Shown: positions 35,169-43,340 of the stretch, piece after piece
Layout: every line of letters starts with the position of its first letter
How positions within the stretch are numbered: the stretch's first letter is position 1
Origin: an uncultured Clostridia bacterium
Lineage (GTDB): Bacteria > Bacillota > Clostridia > Christensenellales > UBA1242
Length of the DNA: 64,000 nt
Assembly: GCA_944372505.1 (NCBI GenBank)
Contig: CALVZK010000003.1
Location: forward strand, 56,498-120,497
Direction: 5' to 3'
Made by a program: the position numbers and the translations under genes
Notes under the pieces: generated by a model
What the model was told of the DNA's origin: nothing
The model's database searches: none
The model's input: the letters and a program-made list of their open reading frames with translations, nothing else

Positions 35169-35861
35169 TTAATTATAAATTTTATTATTTTTTAGACTAT
35201 TTTTTTTTATAATATGATACCTTCTCTTATCAAAATCTATAATTTTTTCTTTCTTTAAATTATTTAATTCTTTTGATAAAGCACTTCGGTCAACAGATAA
35301 ATAACTTGCAAGTTCAGTTTTATTAAATGGTATATCAAAATATGCAGTATTATTTTTCAAACTTTCATTTTGTAAATAATATAAAACCTTTTCCCTTATA
35401 GTTTTTTTAGACATACAGGCAATTTTATTTAATAATACAAAATTTTTATTTGCCATTATTGTCATGAGTTCTCTAGCAAGCTTAATGTGCCTTTTACATC
35501 GATTTTCACATGGAGTACATAATCTGTGTCTACTTAAAAATGCAACTGTTGTTTTTTCACTTGCCACTAAATCATCTGCATAACTTTCTTCTCCAGCATA
35601 TGCTCCCTCAACACCAAATACATCTCCAGACTGCAATTTCATTAATATTGATATTTCTCCGTTTGTATCATAACTCTGAATTATTGCCCCTCCCTTTAAA
35701 ATCAAAATAATATCTTCTAAAGGCTTGCCTGACTCAACAATGACAGAATTTTTTGTGAAATTTTTTATCCTTATATTAAAACAATGAGCCATGGCTAGTA
35801 TGTCACTTTCATTAATATCGCTAAATATAGATGAGCTCTGTAAATCATTAAAAAATTCCAT
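35169..35861 (-). CDS. Crp/Fnr-family regulator with Cys cluster
   Basis: The 230-residue protein has a cyclic-nucleotide-binding-like beta roll (about 25-115, GDVFGVEGAYAGEE), a helix, and a C-terminal winged helix (FNKTELASYLSVDRSALSKELNNL). Between the two is RLCTPCENRCKRH (residues about 113-125), a Cys/His cluster that could hold iron-sulfur or another metal, although it is not the N-terminal FNR arrangement. A hexamer-arm palindrome (TGTTGT-AAAA-ACAACA) lies 16 bases before its ATG and at about -41.5 of the nrdDG promoter. It probably controls anaerobic ribonucleotide reduction and itself. Confidence 0.85.
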   Translation of the reverse strand: MEFFNDLQSSSIFSDINESDILAMAHCFNIRIKNFTKNSVIVESGKPLEDIILILKGGAIIQSYDTNGEISILMKLQSGDVFGVEGAYAGEESYADDLVASEKTTVAFLSRHRLCTPCENRCKRHIKLARELMTIMANKNFVLLNKIACMSKKTIREKVLYYLQNESLKNNTAYFDIPFNKTELASYLSVDRSALSKELNNLKKEKIIDFDKRRYHIIKKNSLKNNKIYN

Positions 35862-35876
35862 AATTATTCTCCAAAA

Positions 35877-35919
35877 TGTTGTAAAAACAACAATATTTAT
35901 ATGTAAAGTGTAGTATAAT
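35877..35919 (+). promoter_or_regulatory. Crp/Fnr operator and nrdDG promoter
   Basis: TGTTGT-AAAA-ACAACA at 35877-35892 has perfect six-base arms. The nrdD -10 TATAAT is at 35914-35919 with no good -35; the predicted start near 35926 places the palindrome centre at about -41.5, the classical class II activator position. Confidence 0.65.
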
Positions 35920-35940
35920 TCCCATAGAAAGTCAAATATT

Positions 35941-35976
35941 TGTCTAATTTTTGTTTGCTAGACATATATTAGACAT
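35941..35976 (+). repeat. Three TTAGACA motifs in the nrdD leader
   Basis: TGTCTAA at 35941-35947 is inverse to TAGACAT at 35959-35965 and TTAGACAT at 35969-35976. The first copy can pair with either of the others, giving two alternative hairpins just before the AGGAGG at 35986-35991. Confidence 0.45.
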
Positions 35977-35997
35977 AGCAACTTTAGGAGGAAATTT

Positions 35998-38175
35998 ATG
36001 AAAATTATTAAACGTAACGGACAAGAAATGCCTTTCGACAACACTAAAATTAAAAACGCCATAACAAAGGCTAATGCCTCTGTTGATGACCTACAAAAAA
36101 GACTTACAGAAGAACAAATTGACTGTATCGTATCTAATGTTACAAAAGAATGTCAAAATATGGGAAGAGCTGTTGGCGTAGAAGAAATACAAGATTTTGT
36201 TGAATATGGAATTATGAAAGAAGGCGCTTTTGAAGTTGCTAAAAACTATATTACTTATAGATATATAAGACAACTTGCTCGTCAAGTAAATACCACTGAT
36301 AAACAAATTTTTTCTTTAATAGATTGTCAAAATGAAGAAGTAAAGCAAGAAAATAGCAATAAAAATCCAACTATTAATAGTGTACAAAGAGATTATATGG
36401 CTGGTGAAGTAAGTAAAGACTTAACAAAAAGATTTTTATTACCTGAAAATATTTGGAATGCTCATTCAGAAGGAATAATACATTTCCATGATGCAGATTA
36501 TTTTGCTCAACGCATGCATAATTGCGACCTTGTTAATCTTGAAGATATGCTTCAAAATGGTACAGTTATTTCTAATACATTAATCGAAAAGCCTCATTCT
36601 TTCTCTACTGCATGTAATATCGCAACTCAAATTGTTGCACAAGTTGCTTCTAGCCAATATGGAGGACAAAGTATAAGTTTAGCTCACCTTGCCCCTTTTG
36701 TGGATGTTTCTCGTCAAAAAATTAGAAAAGAAGTTATAGAAGAACTACAAGAATCGGGAACAGCTATTACAGATGAAATAGTAAATAAAATTACAGAAAA
36801 AAGAGTACGATCTGAAATCAATAAAGGAGTTCAAACAATTCAATATCAAGTTATTACTTTAATGACAACAAATGGACAAGCACCGTTTGTAACTGAATTT
36901 CTTTACTTAGGCGAAGCAAAGAATGATAGGGAAAGAGAAGATCTTGCTCTTATAATTGAAGAAACTTTAAAACAACGATACGAAGGAGTTAAAAATGAAA
37001 AAGGCGTATCTATAACTCCTGCTTTTCCTAAGATTGTTTATGTACTAGAGGAAAATAACATTTATCCAGAAAGCAAATATTATTATCTAACCAAACTTGC
37101 TGCAAAATGTACTGCAAAAAGACTTGTTCCTGACTACATTAGCGAGAAAAAAATGCTGGAACTTAAAATTGATAAAAACGGTAATGGAAATTGTTATCCA
37201 TGCATGGGTTGCCGTAGTTTTCTTACTCCTTATGTAGATGAAAATGGTAAACCTAAATATTATGGAAGATTTAATCAAGGTGTTGTTACTATTAACCTTG
37301 TAGATGCGGCTTTATCAAGCGGAAAAGACATGAAAAAGTTTTGGAATATTCTTGATGAAAGACTTGAACTATGTCACGAGGCTTTAAAAATTAGACATAA
37401 TCGTCTTAAAGGTACAACAAGCGATGTTGCCCCAATTCTTTGGCAACATGGGGCTATTTCTAGACTTAAACCAGGCGAAAAAATTGATAAACTTCTTTAT
37501 GGTGGCTATTCAACTATTTCCTTAGGATATGCTGGACTATGGGAAACCGTTTACTATTTAAACGGCAAAAAACTTACTGAAGAAGAAGGAAAACAACTTG
37601 GTTTACAAATTATGAAAAAGTTAAATGAATATACTAAAAAATGGAAAACTGCTGAAAACATGGACTACTCTCTTTATGGTACTCCACTAGAAAGTACTAC
37701 TTATAAATTTGCAAAATGTTTACAAAAACGATTTGGTATAATACCAGGAGTTACTGATAAAAATTATATAACAAATAGTTATCATGTACATGTTACAGAA
37801 GACATTGATGCTTTTTCAAAACTTAAACTTGAAAGTGAATTCCAAGCATTAAGCCCTGGCGGAGCTATCAGTTATGTTGAAGTTCCAAACATGCAAGATA
37901 ATATTGAAGCGGTTATGCAAGTTATTAAATTTATTTATGATAACATTATGTATGCCGAATTAAATACAAAAAGTGACTACTGCCAAGTTTGTGGATATGA
38001 TGGCGAAATAACTATTGTAGAAGAAGATGGTAAACTTCTTTGGGAATGTCCTAATTGTAAAAATAGAGACCAAACTAAAATGAATGTTGCAAGAAGAACT
38101 TGCGGTTATATAGGTAGTCAGTTTTGGAACCAAGGACGAACACAAGAAATTAAAGATAGAGTTTTACATTTATAA
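35998..38175 (+). CDS. nrdD: Anaerobic ribonucleoside-triphosphate reductase
   Basis: The 725-residue class III reductase has an N-terminal ATP-cone (IIKRNGQEMPFDNTKIKNAI), active-site segments in the barrel (HNCDLVNLEDML; CYPCMGCRSF), a C-terminal zinc site (CQVCGYDGE and CPNCKNR) and the glycyl-radical sequence RRTCGYIGSQFW. It makes dNTPs from NTPs without oxygen. The activase gene nrdG follows by 16 bases. AGGAGG precedes the ATG. The promoter region holds a Crp/Fnr palindrome shared with the divergent regulator gene. Confidence 0.97.
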   Translation: MKIIKRNGQEMPFDNTKIKNAITKANASVDDLQKRLTEEQIDCIVSNVTKECQNMGRAVGVEEIQDFVEYGIMKEGAFEVAKNYITYRYIRQLARQVNTTDKQIFSLIDCQNEEVKQENSNKNPTINSVQRDYMAGEVSKDLTKRFLLPENIWNAHSEGIIHFHDADYFAQRMHNCDLVNLEDMLQNGTVISNTLIEKPHSFSTACNIATQIVAQVASSQYGGQSISLAHLAPFVDVSRQKIRKEVIEELQESGTAITDEIVNKITEKRVRSEINKGVQTIQYQVITLMTTNGQAPFVTEFLYLGEAKNDREREDLALIIEETLKQRYEGVKNEKGVSITPAFPKIVYVLEENNIYPESKYYYLTKLAAKCTAKRLVPDYISEKKMLELKIDKNGNGNCYPCMGCRSFLTPYVDENGKPKYYGRFNQGVVTINLVDAALSSGKDMKKFWNILDERLELCHEALKIRHNRLKGTTSDVAPILWQHGAISRLKPGEKIDKLLYGGYSTISLGYAGLWETVYYLNGKKLTEEEGKQLGLQIMKKLNEYTKKWKTAENMDYSLYGTPLESTTYKFAKCLQKRFGIIPGVTDKNYITNSYHVHVTEDIDAFSKLKLESEFQALSPGGAISYVEVPNMQDNIEAVMQVIKFIYDNIMYAELNTKSDYCQVCGYDGEITIVEEDGKLLWECPNCKNRDQTKMNVARRTCGYIGSQFWNQGRTQEIKDRVLHL

Positions 38176-38191
38176 TTAATTGGAGGTCTTT

Positions 38192-38740
38192 GTGTTCTAC
38201 GGTAACATTAAATATTATGATATTGCAAATGGTGAAGGGGTAAGAACAAGTCTTTTTGTCAGCGGGTGCACCCACCACTGTAAAAATTGTTTTAATCCAG
38301 AAACTTGGGACTTTAATTATGGTAAGCCTTTTACTGAAGAAGTAGAAGATAAAATTATAAAATCTTTACAACCAGACTATGTTAATGGTTTAACTATTTT
38401 AGGTGGAGAACCTATGGAACCAGCTAATCAAAGGGCATTACTACCCTTTCTTCAAAAGGTAAAAAAAATTTATCCAAATAAATCTATTTGGTGCTATAGC
38501 GGTTATTTATTTGATAAAGAACTTTTATCTCCTAGTCGAGCATATTGTCCTTGGACTAAATCTTTACTGTCCTATATTGACATTTTAGTAGATGGAGAGT
38601 TTAAGGAAGAGCTTAAAGATATTACTCTTCGATTTAAAGGCTCTAGTAACCAAAGAGTTATAGATGTCCAAAAAAGTCTTAAAGAAGGTAAAGTCGTTTT
38701 AAGTGAATATAACGAAAAAAGAAATAAAAATTTTAAGTAA
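38192..38740 (+). CDS. nrdG: Anaerobic ribonucleotide reductase activase
   Basis: The likely start is GTG at 38192, five bases after GGAGG; the upstream in-frame TTG at 38180 would overlap that site. The 182-residue radical-SAM protein has CTHHCKNCFNPETWDF (the CxxxCxxC cluster motif preceded by FVSG), TILGGEPMEP and DILVDGEFKEEL. It generates the glycyl radical on NrdD. The stop codon lies inside the terminator stem. Confidence 0.95.
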   Translation: MFYGNIKYYDIANGEGVRTSLFVSGCTHHCKNCFNPETWDFNYGKPFTEEVEDKIIKSLQPDYVNGLTILGGEPMEPANQRALLPFLQKVKKIYPNKSIWCYSGYLFDKELLSPSRAYCPWTKSLLSYIDILVDGEFKEELKDITLRFKGSSNQRVIDVQKSLKEGKVVLSEYNEKRNKNFK

Positions 38741-38766
38741 GCGGTTCAATCACTTACTTATTTTTT
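38734..38766 (+). terminator. Terminator of nrdDG
   Basis: TAAGTAAG (38734-38741) pairs with CTTACTTA (38753-38760), followed by TTTTTT. The stem overlaps the nrdG stop codon. Confidence 0.8.
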
Positions 38767-38776
38767 ATTATTATAA

Positions 38777-38805
38777 TTGATTTTGACTTTTTGTTGATTT
38801 ATAAT
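38777..38805 (+). promoter_or_regulatory. Promoter of the HAD-IB gene
   Basis: TTGATT (38777-38782), 17-base spacer, TATAAT (38800-38805). Confidence 0.6.
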
Positions 38806-38838
38806 TTAAAATAAAAAATATAAGATTTAGGAGAAACT

Positions 38839-39393
38839 ATGACTGGTTATGATTTTGATAAAACTATTTATGACGGAGATTGTTTTATAGATTTTTATCT
38901 TTTTTCAGTATTTCATAGACCGTATATTTTGTTAATGATACCATTACAATTAATACTACTTATTTTTACTTTTTTTAATAAAAAACTTATTAAACAATTT
39001 TTTGCATGTTATCTCGTAATAATTTTTAAAAAAAATGATTTAATATATAAATTTTGGGACAAAAATTTAAAAAAAATAAAAAGATGGTACATAAAACAAA
39101 AAACTGAAAATGATATTATTATTTCCGCATCTCCTACTTTTTTAATTAAAGAAGCATGTAAAAGACTTGGCATAAAAAATTACATAGCAACTGACATGAA
39201 TTTAAAAAATGGAAATATAAAAGGTAAAAATTGTTATGGGAAAGAAAAATTATTAAGATTTAAATCACTTTTCCCATCTATAACTTTAGATGCTTTTTAT
39301 AGTGATAGTAAAAGTGATTTCGTTTTAAAAGATGTTTCAAAAAAAATATATCTTGTCAAAAAAGATAGAATTATTGAAATTTTAAAAAAGTAA
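38839..39393 (+). CDS. HAD-IB family phosphatase with hydrophobic cap
   Basis: The 184-residue protein begins with motif I (GYDFDKTIYDGD), has motif II in IIISASPTFLIKEA and the acidic motif IV in FYSDSKSDFVLKD. It belongs to the PSP-like subclass IB. The cap between motifs I and II is hydrophobic (PYILLMIPLQLILLIFTFF), suggesting membrane association; such proteins include glycerophosphate- and lipid-phosphate phosphatases. AGGAG precedes the ATG and it has its own promoter. Confidence 0.8.
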   Translation: MTGYDFDKTIYDGDCFIDFYLFSVFHRPYILLMIPLQLILLIFTFFNKKLIKQFFACYLVIIFKKNDLIYKFWDKNLKKIKRWYIKQKTENDIIISASPTFLIKEACKRLGIKNYIATDMNLKNGNIKGKNCYGKEKLLRFKSLFPSITLDAFYSDSKSDFVLKDVSKKIYLVKKDRIIEILKK

Positions 39394-39439
39394 CTCCTTT
39401 ATTATTTTTGCATATTATGTAATAGGCATTTATGCAAAA
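39393..39439 (+). promoter_or_regulatory. Inverted repeat and possible sigma-K-like promoter of the DUF11 operon
   Basis: TTTTGCATA (39406-39414) pairs with TATGCAAAA (39431-39439) directly before the AGAGG at 39440. CATATTAT at 39411-39418 fits the sigma-E/sigma-K -10 form (CATAnnnT) with AC 16 bases upstream. No sigma-A promoter is obvious. Tentative. Confidence 0.3.
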
Positions 39440-39448
39440 GAGGTTTTT

Positions 39449-41149
39449 ATGGCTTTTACTAAAAGATTTTCTACAATAAATCGAGGTGGAATACGATTTA
39501 TTGGAAACACCCTAGGTTTGAGCAAGGCTTCAAACTCTCTTTCCGCTGGGACTTTAGGATCTATCGGTGCATTTATAACATTAAACAATACTCAAGTTTC
39601 TAATTTCCCTGTAGGAACAACTTCTTCATATCTTCAAAATGGCTCTACAGCAACATTAAATCTCCCTATTGGCAGTTCTATACTTTATGCAGAACTTGTT
39701 TGGGGAGGTCTTTTTAAATCTCAAACACAAGATATATCTAATCTCTTAAACAATAGTGTTACACTAAATGTTTCAAATAATGATTATACAATTTCACCAA
39801 ATTCAACTACAGCACAAACATTTTTAATCCCTAACAACACATATCAACTAGGATTTTATGTTAGAAGTGCCGATGTAACTAATATAGTTTCTCAATATTT
39901 AAATGCCAATTATACTACAAAAGGTGTCCCCGCTCTTATTATTGCAAATGAAAGTCAAACAAGTGATACAAATCATGCTGGCTGGACTTTATGTGTTGTA
40001 TATAAAAACGATAATGAAATTTTAAGAAATTTAACATTATGGGTAGGCGGAGCTGTTGTAGGTCCTAACACCCCAGTAAGTGACACAACATTAACCGGAT
40101 TTTTAACTCCTTCCACTCTACCAATTACTGGTAAAGTATTTATCAGTGCTCAAGAAGGAGATGCTGTCATTTCAGGAGATCAGTTTTTATTTGGCAAAAA
40201 CACTTCATCACTTTCAATTATATCTGGTCCAAACAATCCAGCAAATAATTTTTTTGCCTCTCAAATAAATAATGAAAATGGCTTAATTGATACTTCTGGT
40301 ACATTTGGAACACGTAATGCTAATGCCACTTCAGGAACAAATATTTCTGCTGGAAGACAAGGATGGGACATTACCGCAGTAGATGTTTCCTCTCATCTAG
40401 AGGTATCTCAATCTAGTGCTGTTTTTAGATTTACAAGTTCTGGAGATCTGTATGTCCCAAATGCTCTTGCAACAACTATAGATTCTCTAGGTGCTTTTTT
40501 AGAGGTCAACAAATCAGTTGATAACACAGTAAAATTTGTAGGAGAAAATATTAATTATACTTTAACTATAAAAAATACTGGTCAAATTAGTGCTTCTAAC
40601 CTTCAAATATCTGATTTATTACCACAAGGACTAACTCTTGTTCCAAATTCTATTTCAGTTGATGGAGTTCAACAACCAGATACTTTTCCTGTTACAATCT
40701 CATCTATAAGCTCTGGGCAAACAATAACCGTAACTTATAGTCTAATTGCCAACAATCTTCCTATGATAAATCCAGCAGTTAATGTGGCATCAATAGATTT
40801 TACATTTACACCTTTTGAAAATTATCCCGTTTCTTCTAATCAAAAAAGTAATCCAGTTACAGTAGCAATAATACAAGAAAATGTTAATATTATAAAAACT
40901 GTTGATAAAGGAATAGCAATAAAAGGAGATACACTTACCTATACTTCTTATATTTTTAATAGTGGTAATTTAAATGCTATAAATTTAGTTTTTAAAGATG
41001 ATATTCCAACAGGCACTAATTTTGTTGAAAATTCACTTTATTTAGATGGAACAAATTTGCCAGGAGAAAATCCTGCAAATGGTATAAGTTTAGGAACTAT
41101 TAATGTTGGAGAAGTAAAAAAAATAGAATTCAAAGTTTTAGTTTTATAG
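39449..41149 (+). CDS. DUF11-repeat protein, first of three split ORFs
   Basis: The 566-residue protein has no signal peptide. Residues 1-345 form the globular head typical of Bacillus/Clostridium conserved-repeat proteins (RFIGNTLGLSKASNSLSAGT, GSIGAFITL, LYAELVWGG, NHAGWTLCVVYKN). A complete DUF11 domain follows (about 350-480), then a second (482-566) that stops early at EVKKIEFKVLVL. In complete repeats this strand is followed by a linker and a last strand; here that strand is at the N-terminus of the next ORF, translated from AGGAG overlapping this stop codon. A surface or spore-coat component is likely. Confidence 0.75.
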   Translation: MAFTKRFSTINRGGIRFIGNTLGLSKASNSLSAGTLGSIGAFITLNNTQVSNFPVGTTSSYLQNGSTATLNLPIGSSILYAELVWGGLFKSQTQDISNLLNNSVTLNVSNNDYTISPNSTTAQTFLIPNNTYQLGFYVRSADVTNIVSQYLNANYTTKGVPALIIANESQTSDTNHAGWTLCVVYKNDNEILRNLTLWVGGAVVGPNTPVSDTTLTGFLTPSTLPITGKVFISAQEGDAVISGDQFLFGKNTSSLSIISGPNNPANNFFASQINNENGLIDTSGTFGTRNANATSGTNISAGRQGWDITAVDVSSHLEVSQSSAVFRFTSSGDLYVPNALATTIDSLGAFLEVNKSVDNTVKFVGENINYTLTIKNTGQISASNLQISDLLPQGLTLVPNSISVDGVQQPDTFPVTISSISSGQTITVTYSLIANNLPMINPAVNVASIDFTFTPFENYPVSSNQKSNPVTVAIIQENVNIIKTVDKGIAIKGDTLTYTSYIFNSGNLNAINLVFKDDIPTGTNFVENSLYLDGTNLPGENPANGISLGTINVGEVKKIEFKVLVL

Positions 41150-41157
41150 GAGAAAAT

Positions 41158-41931
41158 ATGATAATAACAAACCAATCTAATTTAACTTTTGACTCAGTAC
41201 TTCCAGATGGTGGAACTCAACCTGGTAATATTGATAGTAATATAGTTCAAACAGAAATTATAACTTATTCTTTCACAAAAGTAAAATCTACCGCGAATGC
41301 ATATATTCAAGAAGGAAACCAAACAACACAAAGTGTTTTGTTTACAAATTCAAGTCAATTCCCTCTTTCAAGTCTTCTTTTTACGGATACTTTAGGTGCA
41401 GGAGCATCTTTTGTCGCTAATAGTGTTTATATCAATGATGTAAATTTCCCAGGCTATGATTTAATAACTGGATTTTCTTTACCAGATATGCAACCTGGAG
41501 ACAATGTTAAAGTTGATTATACTGTATTAGCGGATAACCCTAAAACACAAGATAATGTTTCAAACTTCGCAAGCGTTCAATATAATGTCACAGATCCAAT
41601 TTCTGGACCAAAAACCATTTCTGAAAATACTAATACTGTTAACTTTGCAGTATATTCGACCTCTTTAACTAACGTTAAAACAGTTGATAAGGGTATTGCA
41701 ATTCAAGGAGATATTTTAAAATATTCGTCAGTTATTACAAACACTGGATCAATTCAAGCTACTAACTTAATTTTCAAAGATATATTACAACCTGGAATTA
41801 GTTTTATTGAAAATTCTGTCTATATTGATGGAGTTAACTATCCTGGCTACAATCCTATCTCATCTTTTTCATTATCCGATTTAAATCCAGGTGAATCTCA
41901 CAATGTAGAATTTTCTGTTCTTGTATTATAA
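41158..41931 (+). CDS. DUF11-repeat protein, second split ORF
   Basis: The 257-residue protein starts with MIITNQSNLTFDSVLPDGG, then SNIVQTEII, which matches the final strands of a DUF11 repeat, not the beginning of one. A complete repeat follows (about 42-170), then another (175-257) ending at HNVEFSVLVL, the same place as the previous protein. ATG follows AGGAG by five bases and the gap to the previous stop is eight bases. No signal peptide, no anchor. Complete repeats in this operon carry an extra linker (ADNPKTQD or ANNLPMINP) where the break occurs. Confidence 0.75.
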   Translation: MIITNQSNLTFDSVLPDGGTQPGNIDSNIVQTEIITYSFTKVKSTANAYIQEGNQTTQSVLFTNSSQFPLSSLLFTDTLGAGASFVANSVYINDVNFPGYDLITGFSLPDMQPGDNVKVDYTVLADNPKTQDNVSNFASVQYNVTDPISGPKTISENTNTVNFAVYSTSLTNVKTVDKGIAIQGDILKYSSVITNTGSIQATNLIFKDILQPGISFIENSVYIDGVNYPGYNPISSFSLSDLNPGESHNVEFSVLVL

Positions 41932-41941
41932 GGAGCATAAA

Positions 41942-42130
41942 ATGGCCAATATCTTAAATTATTCTTTATTATTTACTAATTCACAAGGATTAGAACAAAT
42001 AATTAAAAGCAATACAGTAAATACAATTATTTTAAAGAAAATAATTGTTAAACCATCAAATAAATCATGTAAATTATATGATTTTTCATGTTACAATAAT
42101 TGCAATTCAAACACTTACTTTAAACCATAA
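41942..42130 (+). CDS. Short third ORF of the DUF11 operon
   Basis: ATG at 41942 follows AGGAG. The 62-residue product begins MANILNYSLLFTNSQGLEQI, then KSNTVNTIILKKIIVKPS, again the last-strand segment of a DUF11 repeat, but without any complete domain after it. The tail has three Cys (CKLYDFSCYNNC). It could be a capping strand for the preceding ORF or the degenerate end of a once longer gene. Confidence 0.55.
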   Translation: MANILNYSLLFTNSQGLEQIIKSNTVNTIILKKIIVKPSNKSCKLYDFSCYNNCNSNTYFKP

Positions 42131-42184
42131 TAATACAAAATATTATATGTAAAAAAGTTTTATTTCATAGAACTTTACTTGTCT

Positions 42185-42216
42185 ATAAAAACTTCATTTC
42201 AAAATGAAGTTTTTAT
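42185..42216 (+). terminator. Terminator of the DUF11 operon
   Basis: ATAAAAACTTCATT pairs with AATGAAGTTTTTAT (loop TCAA), followed by TCTCC; a strong AT/GC stem at 42185-42215. Confidence 0.8.
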
Positions 42217-42224
42217 TCTCCTTA

Positions 42225-42253
42225 TTGACAAAAATGTTAAATTATTATATAAT
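42225..42253 (+). promoter_or_regulatory. Perfect-consensus promoter
   Basis: TTGACA (42225-42230), 17-base spacer, TATAAT (42248-42253), 75 bases before the gene at 42328. Confidence 0.8.
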
Positions 42254-42327
42254 ATTTTATAAATTAAAGCCTTAAATGCAATTATTAAATTTTGTTTAAG
42301 GTTTAATTTTGTATTTTAAGAGGCAAA

Positions 42328-43308
42328 ATGTTAAAAAGTAAAAATTCGTATTCTCTTATTGATAATAAACAAACTAAACAATTAAAAAAAATGATGAAAG
42401 TTAATAAAATAACTATCTCTAAGGGATTATTAAAAAAAAGAAAAAAGCATATTTTGGCAAAAACGGCAGTTGTATTATTAACTTGTGCTGCGATTTATAT
42501 TTGCTATAATGTCATAACAGCTTATTTAAATAATCAGAATCCTGGAATTCAAAATAACTTTAGCAATGATCAAATATTCGAAGACAATAATAACAATGAA
42601 ATCATTTTTGATGAAAATGGAAATATTATTGAAGATCCAATAAAAAATGAAGATAAAGAAATACTGTTAAACGAAATAAACAATAAATTATTATATGCGC
42701 TAACAAATCGTGCTCCAGAAACAATCGAAAAAATTGATAATATTATATCAATTTCACAAATCCCTTACAATATGTGTGAAGATGATAATCAATATGACAA
42801 ATACGTAATAACAATTTTATTCGAAGCAAATAATAAATTATATAATTTAAATTACATTTCTGGCGAAGACTTTAAATTAACACAAAACAACGAAAAATCA
42901 TATTTTGGAGAATTTTTATCCTACTTAAGCAATTGTTCGTTAGATATGTGTTTACAAATGACAGAAAATGAAAAAAATTTTATAAATTCTATTGATAATA
43001 ATATATTTTATGTAATGCCATATTATTATGGTTACGATGAAGAAAGCAATCTTATCTATTGTATACCTATTTTTTATAATGATAATGGGAAAATATATTC
43101 AAATACTTATTGTATTTCAACTAATTATATAGACGCATATAATTTAGATCCTTTAACTGCTTTAAAAGAACAATTAAATGGAACAAAAAATTATGGTTTT
43201 CAAGTTAAAAATTTTGAAAAAAATGACGATTTTGATATGATAACCAATTTTTATCATCAATTAAAAAATGAAATAAATAGCGATAATGAAATTAACAACG
43301 AAAAATAA
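42328..43308 (+). CDS. Single-pass membrane protein of unknown function
   Basis: The 326-residue protein has a basic cytoplasmic N-terminus (KQLKKMMKVNK; LLKKRKKHILAK), one membrane helix at about 47-70 (TAVVLLTCAAIYICYNVI), an Asn/Asp-rich linker and an extracellular domain of about 220 residues with four Cys. I see no catalytic motif or known domain. AGAGG precedes the ATG. It is convergent with the MBG protein gene and shares its terminator. Confidence 0.6.
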   Translation: MLKSKNSYSLIDNKQTKQLKKMMKVNKITISKGLLKKRKKHILAKTAVVLLTCAAIYICYNVITAYLNNQNPGIQNNFSNDQIFEDNNNNEIIFDENGNIIEDPIKNEDKEILLNEINNKLLYALTNRAPETIEKIDNIISISQIPYNMCEDDNQYDKYVITILFEANNKLYNLNYISGEDFKLTQNNEKSYFGEFLSYLSNCSLDMCLQMTENEKNFINSIDNNIFYVMPYYYGYDEESNLIYCIPIFYNDNGKIYSNTYCISTNYIDAYNLDPLTALKEQLNGTKNYGFQVKNFEKNDDFDMITNFYHQLKNEINSDNEINNEK

Positions 43309-43340
43309 AAGAAGCATAATTATTTGCTTCTTTTATTTTT
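43301..43340. terminator. Bidirectional intrinsic terminator
   Basis: AAAAATAAAAGAAGCA pairs with TGCTTCTTTTATTTTT around an eight-base loop, at the end of the large minus-strand surface-protein operon and of the gene at 42328. Confidence 0.88.
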
